From positions 1 through 15,129 of the forward strand of contig QGUS01000012.1 in NCBI GenBank assembly GCA_003242515.1: a DNA stretch of 15,129 nt, written 5' to 3'. The notes under the pieces are model-generated. The model did no database searches. It saw nothing but the letters and a program-made list of their open reading frames with translations, and was not told the origin of the DNA. Shown here one piece after another: positions 11,760 to 15,129 of the stretch. Within the stretch, counting starts at the first letter, position 1. Each line of letters begins with the position of its first letter. Source of the DNA: Actinomycetota bacterium. GTDB lineage: Bacteria > Actinomycetota > Acidimicrobiia > Spongiisociales > ZC4RG35. Both the position numbers and the translations under genes were made by a program.

Positions 11760-13237
11760 TCCGGGTCGTATCCGCCGCCCTGCTCGTCGCCGGTGTCGCC
11801 GCCGGGCTCCGCTGGCTCCGCGTCGCCCAGCGGGAGCACTACCTGCCTGTGGTGACCCGGTTCGCCCTCCGCTGGTGGCTCACCACCTCGGTCAACACGG
11901 CCCTCCTCGCCCTCGCCGTCCTCTCCGACGCCACCGCGGCCGCCTGGGGCTGGGCCGCCCTCGGCGTGGCGGCCGCCCAGATCGGGCCCGTCGGGCTGGG
12001 GATCCGGGGGCGGACCTCCAGGCTCGCCTTCACGCCTCGCCTCCGCCGCCTCGCCGCCTTCGTGGGCGTCGTCTTCCTCGTGCTGCTGTCGGTCGGGCTG
12101 GCCGCGGACACGGCACTGCCCGCGTCGTCGGCCGTCCTGCTCATGCCGGTCCTGGTCGACATCGGCCTGTTGGTGATGGCGCCGCTGGAGCGGGCCCTCG
12201 GCGAGAAGTGGGTCCGGCAGGCCCGGTCCCGGCTGGAGTCGGTCTCGCCCCGGGTCGTCGCCATCACGGGCTCGTACGGCAAGACGACCACCAAGGCCTA
12301 CACCGCGCACATCGCGTCCGCGGCGATGCGGACCGTCGCCACCCCCGCCTCTTTCAACAACCGCCTCGGCCTCGCCCGCTCCATCAACGAGAACCTAGCC
12401 CCGGGGACCGAGCTCTTCGTCGCCGAGATGGGCACCTACGGCCCGGGGGAGATCGCCGACATGTGCTCCTGGGTGAAGCCCGAGGTGGCGGCGATCGTCT
12501 CGATCGGCCCGGTCCACCTGGAGCGGTTCGGCTCGGAGGAGCGGATCGTCGCCGCCAAGTCGGAGATCCTCGACGGGGCCCGGGTCGGGGTGATCTGCGT
12601 CGACACCCCCCTCCTCGCCGCCCTCGCCCGGGAGCGGTCAGGGCGCCAGGAGATCGTCGAGGTCTCCACCGGCGACGCCGGGAGGGTCCGGGTCACCGGC
12701 GGGAAGCTGATCATCGACGGCAGCGAGGTCGCCGAGGTGTCGGCGGATGCGTTCGCCGCCAACCTGGCAGTGGCTGCCGGCATCTGCCTCGCCCTCGGCA
12801 TGTCACCGGAGGACATCGCCCGCCGCGTCGGCGCCCTGCCCGCGACCCCGCACCGCCAGACGGTGTCGGTGGGGGAGGCCGGCTTTGTGATCATCGACGA
12901 CACCTTCAACTCCAACCCCGCCGGCGCGAGACGCGCCCTCGACCTCCTGTCGGGCATGGGCGGCACGAAGGCCGTGGTGACCCCCGGCATGGTGGAGCTG
13001 GGTCCCCGCCAGGCCGAGGAGAACGAGGCGTTCGCCGCGGCCGCCGCACAGGTGGCAGACCACCTGGTCATAGTGGGCCGCACCAACCGGGCCGCGCTGC
13101 TGCGGGGTGCGGCTAAGGGCCGGGCGTCGGTTACCGTCGTCGCCACCAGAGAACAGGCCGTCGAGTGGGCCAGGCAGAACCTCGGGCCCGGCGACGCGGT
13201 TCTGTACGAGAACGACCTACCCGATCACTACCCATGA
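11756..13237 (+). CDS. Membrane-anchored MurF-like Mur ligase
   Basis: This is a Mur-family ATP-dependent amide ligase, most like MurF, which adds D-Ala-D-Ala to the UDP-MurNAc-tripeptide. It is 493 residues. The first 145 or so are unusual: several hydrophobic helices (about 3-18, 44-58, 64-80, 100-117, 124-142) take the place of the usual soluble UDP-substrate domain. The catalytic core follows: Walker A TGSYGKTTT at 171-179, SFNNRLGLARSINENL at 199-214, VAEMGTYGPGEIA at 222-234, PVHLERFGS at 252-260, and Lys268 in VAAKSEIL at the site usually carbamylated. The C-terminal domain has IIDDTFNSNPAGARRAL at 379-395. The protein ends in LYENDLPDHYP instead of the usual MurF tail. It sits between an alpha/beta hydrolase (4-base overlap) and ddl (13-base gap), which supports a cell-wall role. 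It may be a MurF paralogue rather than the main enzyme. Confidence 0.85.
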   Translation: MIRVVSAALLVAGVAAGLRWLRVAQREHYLPVVTRFALRWWLTTSVNTALLALAVLSDATAAAWGWAALGVAAAQIGPVGLGIRGRTSRLAFTPRLRRLAAFVGVVFLVLLSVGLAADTALPASSAVLLMPVLVDIGLLVMAPLERALGEKWVRQARSRLESVSPRVVAITGSYGKTTTKAYTAHIASAAMRTVATPASFNNRLGLARSINENLAPGTELFVAEMGTYGPGEIADMCSWVKPEVAAIVSIGPVHLERFGSEERIVAAKSEILDGARVGVICVDTPLLAALARERSGRQEIVEVSTGDAGRVRVTGGKLIIDGSEVAEVSADAFAANLAVAAGICLALGMSPEDIARRVGALPATPHRQTVSVGEAGFVIIDDTFNSNPAGARRALDLLSGMGGTKAVVTPGMVELGPRQAEENEAFAAAAAQVADHLVIVGRTNRAALLRGAAKGRASVTVVATREQAVEWARQNLGPGDAVLYENDLPDHYP

Positions 13238-13241
13238 CGAT

Positions 13242-13248
13242 GGAGGGA
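13242..13248 (+). promoter_or_regulatory. Ribosome binding site of ddl
   Basis: GGAGGGA lies just before ATG 13251 and sets this start rather than the upstream in-frame ATG at 13107, which is inside the MurF-like gene. Confidence 0.7.
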
Positions 13249-13250
13249 AG

Positions 13251-14321
13251 ATGAGCCGCCCCCTGGTGGTCTTCGGCGGTCCATCCGACGAACACGACAT
13301 CTCGATCCTCACCGGGCTCCAGGTCGCCCGGGCCCTCGGTGACGTCGACTGCGTCTACTGGACCAAGTCCGGCGAGTGGTACCTGGTCGACCCGGGGCTC
13401 GAGGCCGCCGACTTCGCGGACGGCGTGCCCCGCAAGGCCCGTGAGCTGACCTTCGAGGCCTCCCCGGGACGCGGCTTCGTGCTCAAGAAGAAGCCGATGG
13501 CGCCCACGGCCGTGATCAACGCCTGCCACGGCGGGCCGGGCGAGGACGGCACCCTCCAGGGGCTCATGGACCTGGCCGGTCTGCGCTACACGGGGCCGGG
13601 TCAGGCGGCGTCCGCCCTCGGCATGGACAAGCTGGCCTTCGGCGCCGCCATGGCCGCGGTCGGCCTGCCGACGCTGCCGCGGACGCTCGTGGGGGAGGGG
13701 GTGACCGCCCCGTTCGGCGGCCCGTACATCGTCAAGCCCCGCTTCGGCGGCTCGTCCATCGGGATCGAGGTGGTGGAGGACTGGGACACGGTCGTGGCCC
13801 TCTGGCGCACCTCGCCGTTCATGAAGCAGGGCGCCGTCGTCGAGCCGTTCCTCGAGGGGAGCCGTGACATCCAGATCGCGGTGCGCACCCACCCGAAGCT
13901 GGAGCTGTCGGCCATCGAGGAGCCGATCCGTCCCGAGGGCGGCATCTACAGCTACGACCAGAAGTACCTGGCGTGGGGTGGCGAGGTGAGCGGAGGCCGC
14001 CAGCTGCCGGCACAGCTCGAGCCCGAGCTGGAGGCCCGCATACGGGAGTACGCCCGCCGGGTGGCGTCCGCGGCGGGTCTGCGCGGCGTGGCGCGCATCG
14101 ATTTCCTCTGCCAGGGCGGCGAGGTCTTCGTCAACGAGGTGAACACGATCCCGGGCTCGATGGCCGCGTACCTCTGGATCGATCCGCCCCTGGGCAGGAG
14201 GCAGCTGTTCGAGGACATGCTCGCGGAGGCACTGGCCACCCCCGCCCGGGTGTTCTCCACCGCGGGCAGCGATGGCACCGCCCTCCGCAGTGCGGGGGCT
14301 ATCGCCTCCAAGCTGGGTTGA
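13251..14321 (+). CDS. ddl: D-alanine--D-alanine ligase
   Basis: The enzyme joins two D-alanines with ATP to give the dipeptide that a MurF adds to peptidoglycan precursors. It is 356 residues, an ATP-grasp protein. Motifs: GGPSDEHDIS at 9-18, HGGPGEDGTLQG at 93-104, the ATP-binding VKPRFGGSSIGI at 161-172, EEPIRPEGGIYSYDQKYL at 223-240, ARIDF at 281-285 and the metal/substrate EVNTIPGSM at 296-304. Lys238-Tyr239 match the loop Tyr that favours D-Ala-D-Ala over D-Ala-D-Lac ligases, which usually carry His there. About 20 residues after the last domain (STAGSDGTALRSAG) form a flexible tail. It is the last gene of the operon, 13 bases after the MurF-like gene, and it is convergent with the RAM protein gene. 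Confidence 0.94.
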   Translation: MSRPLVVFGGPSDEHDISILTGLQVARALGDVDCVYWTKSGEWYLVDPGLEAADFADGVPRKARELTFEASPGRGFVLKKKPMAPTAVINACHGGPGEDGTLQGLMDLAGLRYTGPGQAASALGMDKLAFGAAMAAVGLPTLPRTLVGEGVTAPFGGPYIVKPRFGGSSIGIEVVEDWDTVVALWRTSPFMKQGAVVEPFLEGSRDIQIAVRTHPKLELSAIEEPIRPEGGIYSYDQKYLAWGGEVSGGRQLPAQLEPELEARIREYARRVASAAGLRGVARIDFLCQGGEVFVNEVNTIPGSMAAYLWIDPPLGRRQLFEDMLAEALATPARVFSTAGSDGTALRSAGAIASKLG

Positions 14322-14338
14322 GGCCGGCCCCGCCGGCC
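14322..14338. terminator. Hairpin between convergent ddl and RAM protein genes
   Basis: GGCCGGC and GCCGGCC form a perfect seven-base stem with a CCC loop directly after the ddl stop, in the 24-base gap before the convergent gene ends. It could stop transcription in both directions, although neither strand has a U-tract. Confidence 0.45.
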
Positions 14339-14345
14339 CCGTCCG

Positions 14346-14579
14346 TCAGAGGTTGACGACCGGGCAGGTCAGGGTGCGGGTGATCCCCTCGATGGACTGG
14401 ATCCGGGCGACCACCAGCTTGCCGAGGGAGTCGACATCCGGAGCCCCGGCCTTGACGATCACGTCGTAGGGGCCGGTGACGTCGTCCGCGGCCTCGACAC
14501 CCTCGATGGCCCGAACCTGCTCGGCGACGGAAGCGGCCTTGCCGACCTCCGTCTGAATCAGGATGTATGCCTGAACCAA
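14346..14579 (-). CDS. Stand-alone Lrp/AsnC ligand-binding (RAM) domain protein
   Basis: The product is 77 residues from TTG 14579, matching only the C-terminal effector-binding domain of Lrp/AsnC regulators. VQAYILIQTEVGKAASVAEQ begins the first strand and helix. GVEAADDVTGPYDVIVKAG contains the typical G-x-YD segment, and the end is GITRTLTCPVVNL. The DNA-binding helix-turn-helix domain is absent. Known stand-alone RAM proteins form oligomers that bind amino acids, and some may modulate full-length Lrp partners. The start is set by AGGAGG at 14585-14590, five bases upstream; the ATG at 14612 is upstream of that site and would add unlikely residues. It is transcribed alone. Confidence 0.88.
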   Translation of the reverse strand: MVQAYILIQTEVGKAASVAEQVRAIEGVEAADDVTGPYDVIVKAGAPDVDSLGKLVVARIQSIEGITRTLTCPVVNL

Positions 14580-14610
14580 CTGAGCCTCCTGTGCTCTAGG
14601 GGTTCGGGGC

Positions 14611-14648
14611 AATGTAGCGCAATCGGGGTGCCGGGTACCTGGTACCGG
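14611..14648 (-). promoter_or_regulatory. Candidate promoter and operator of the RAM protein gene
   Basis: On the minus strand, TACATT at 14611-14616 is a good -10, giving a short leader that contains the AGGAGG site. The expected -35 position (14634-14639) falls within an inverted repeat: GGTACC, T, GGTACC at 14634-14646, flanked by CCG and CGG. A palindrome over a -35 is typical of an operator. The binding protein is unknown. Confidence 0.4.
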
Positions 14649-14785
14649 ACCACTTCCCGATGGGCGTCTGCGGGTGGGGGAGTGCCGCCGGAGGGGCGGG
14701 CCGGACCGTCGTCGGGTCGGTGCGGGCGGCAGTCAGACGCGGCGAGGCCGCCGGCGTGCTTGCGAGCTACGGGCTGCCAGGTGCG

Positions 14786-15001
14786 TCAGTACTCGTCCTG
14801 GCCGACCTTCACCGTGGTGACGTAACGGACGCCGTCCTCCTCCACGGTGTCGACCAGGAGACGCTGCCCCTGCCGGAGCATGCGGAAGATGGAGCCGTCG
14901 AGGGACCCCGGTCGCAGGAACACCTCGGACCGGTCGGAGTCCAGGACGACGACACCGACCCCGGTCACGGGGTCGTACGACTTGACGACCCCCTGCTCCA
15001 T
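14786..15001 (-). CDS. Divergent cold-shock-domain-like small protein
   Basis: The product is 71 residues with the outline of a cold-shock (OB-fold, nucleic-acid-binding) protein. MEQGVVKSYDPVTGVGVVV stands where CspA-type proteins have a G-x-V-K-x-(F/Y) start and the KGFGFI motif, and EVFLRP stands where they have DVFVH. The aromatic residues that normally stack on RNA are largely missing, so binding may be weaker or different. The ATG at 15001 overlaps the stop of rpmB by one base (TGATG), so it is translationally coupled to L28. An upstream in-frame ATG at 15043 lies inside rpmB and is not used. The family call is moderate; another small OB-fold is possible. Confidence 0.6.
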   Translation of the reverse strand: MEQGVVKSYDPVTGVGVVVLDSDRSEVFLRPGSLDGSIFRMLRQGQRLLVDTVEEDGVRYVTTVKVGQDEY

Positions 15002-15129
15002 CAGGCCTTGACCACCTTGCCGGCTCGGATGCACGAAGTGCACACGCGGGCGCGGCGGGTGTTGGAGCCGTGCTTGATACGGATGCGCTGGATGTTCGGA
15101 AGCCAGCGGCGGTTGTTGCGCTTGTGGGA
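15001..15129 (-). CDS. rpmB: 50S ribosomal protein L28 (N-terminus beyond the window)
   Basis: The last 42 residues of L28 and its TGA are present. RRWLPNIQRIRI and RARVCTSCIRAGKVVKA match the C-terminal half of bacterial L28, including one CxxC pair of the zinc-binding form. The start lies past position 15129. L28 is a small protein of the large ribosomal subunit. The stop overlaps the start of the cold-shock-like gene. The cut is caused by the window edge, not by mutation. Confidence 0.92.
   Translation of the reverse strand, partial: SHKRNNRRWLPNIQRIRIKHGSNTRRARVCTSCIRAGKVVKA

Overview
The window is GC-rich DNA (roughly two thirds G+C by eye) with GTG and TTG starts, dense gene packing and several start codons that look leaderless. 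Together with an InhA-like enoyl-ACP reductase and a lipoprotein with a Thr/Pro-rich linker, this suggests a high-GC Gram-positive of the Actinomycetota, probably a lineage outside the mycolic-acid producers. That placement is inference. The first 37 bases are not genomic: they carry a Tn5 mosaic-end-like adapter, so the contig ends artificially inside a helicase gene.

Layout. 38-1582 (-): a truncated UvrD/PcrA-family helicase preceded by a possible 40-residue small protein. 1683-2951 (+): glutamate dehydrogenase. 2953-3759 (-): a RecB-family PD-(D/E)XK nuclease with an apparent Fe-S cysteine set. 3772-4897: an unusually long intergenic region of about 1.1 kb full of hairpins and diverged tandem repeats. 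4898-6505 (+): a fatty-acyl-CoA synthetase. 6631-7917 (-): a lipoprotein. 8000-9144 (+): a four-helix membrane protein translationally coupled to an InhA/FabI-type enoyl-ACP reductase. 9186-10955 (-): a membrane GAF histidine kinase with no partner regulator here. 11016-14321 (+): an operon of alpha/beta hydrolase, membrane-anchored MurF-like ligase and D-Ala-D-Ala ligase. 14346-14579 (-): a stand-alone Lrp/AsnC ligand-binding (RAM) protein. 14786-15129 (-): a divergent cold-shock-domain protein coupled to ribosomal protein L28, which runs off the window.

Themes. The Ddl product is the dipeptide a MurF enzyme adds to the peptidoglycan precursor, so those two genes fit one cell-wall step. The acyl-CoA synthetase and enoyl reductase both belong to fatty-acid metabolism. 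The helicase and nuclease fit DNA repair or recombination.

The most unusual part is 3790-4620. It contains stems capped by UUCG, GAAA or GCAA tetraloops, all in the form expected if the + strand is transcribed. Modules recur in the same order with changes that keep base pairing, and a 51-base terminator-like hairpin occurs twice, 510 bases apart. It reads like a repeated structured RNA rather than a protein gene. A second theme is the spacing TAnnnT-N7-start codon at four genes, which suggests leaderless transcripts. No tRNA, rRNA, CRISPR array or intact insertion sequence was seen.
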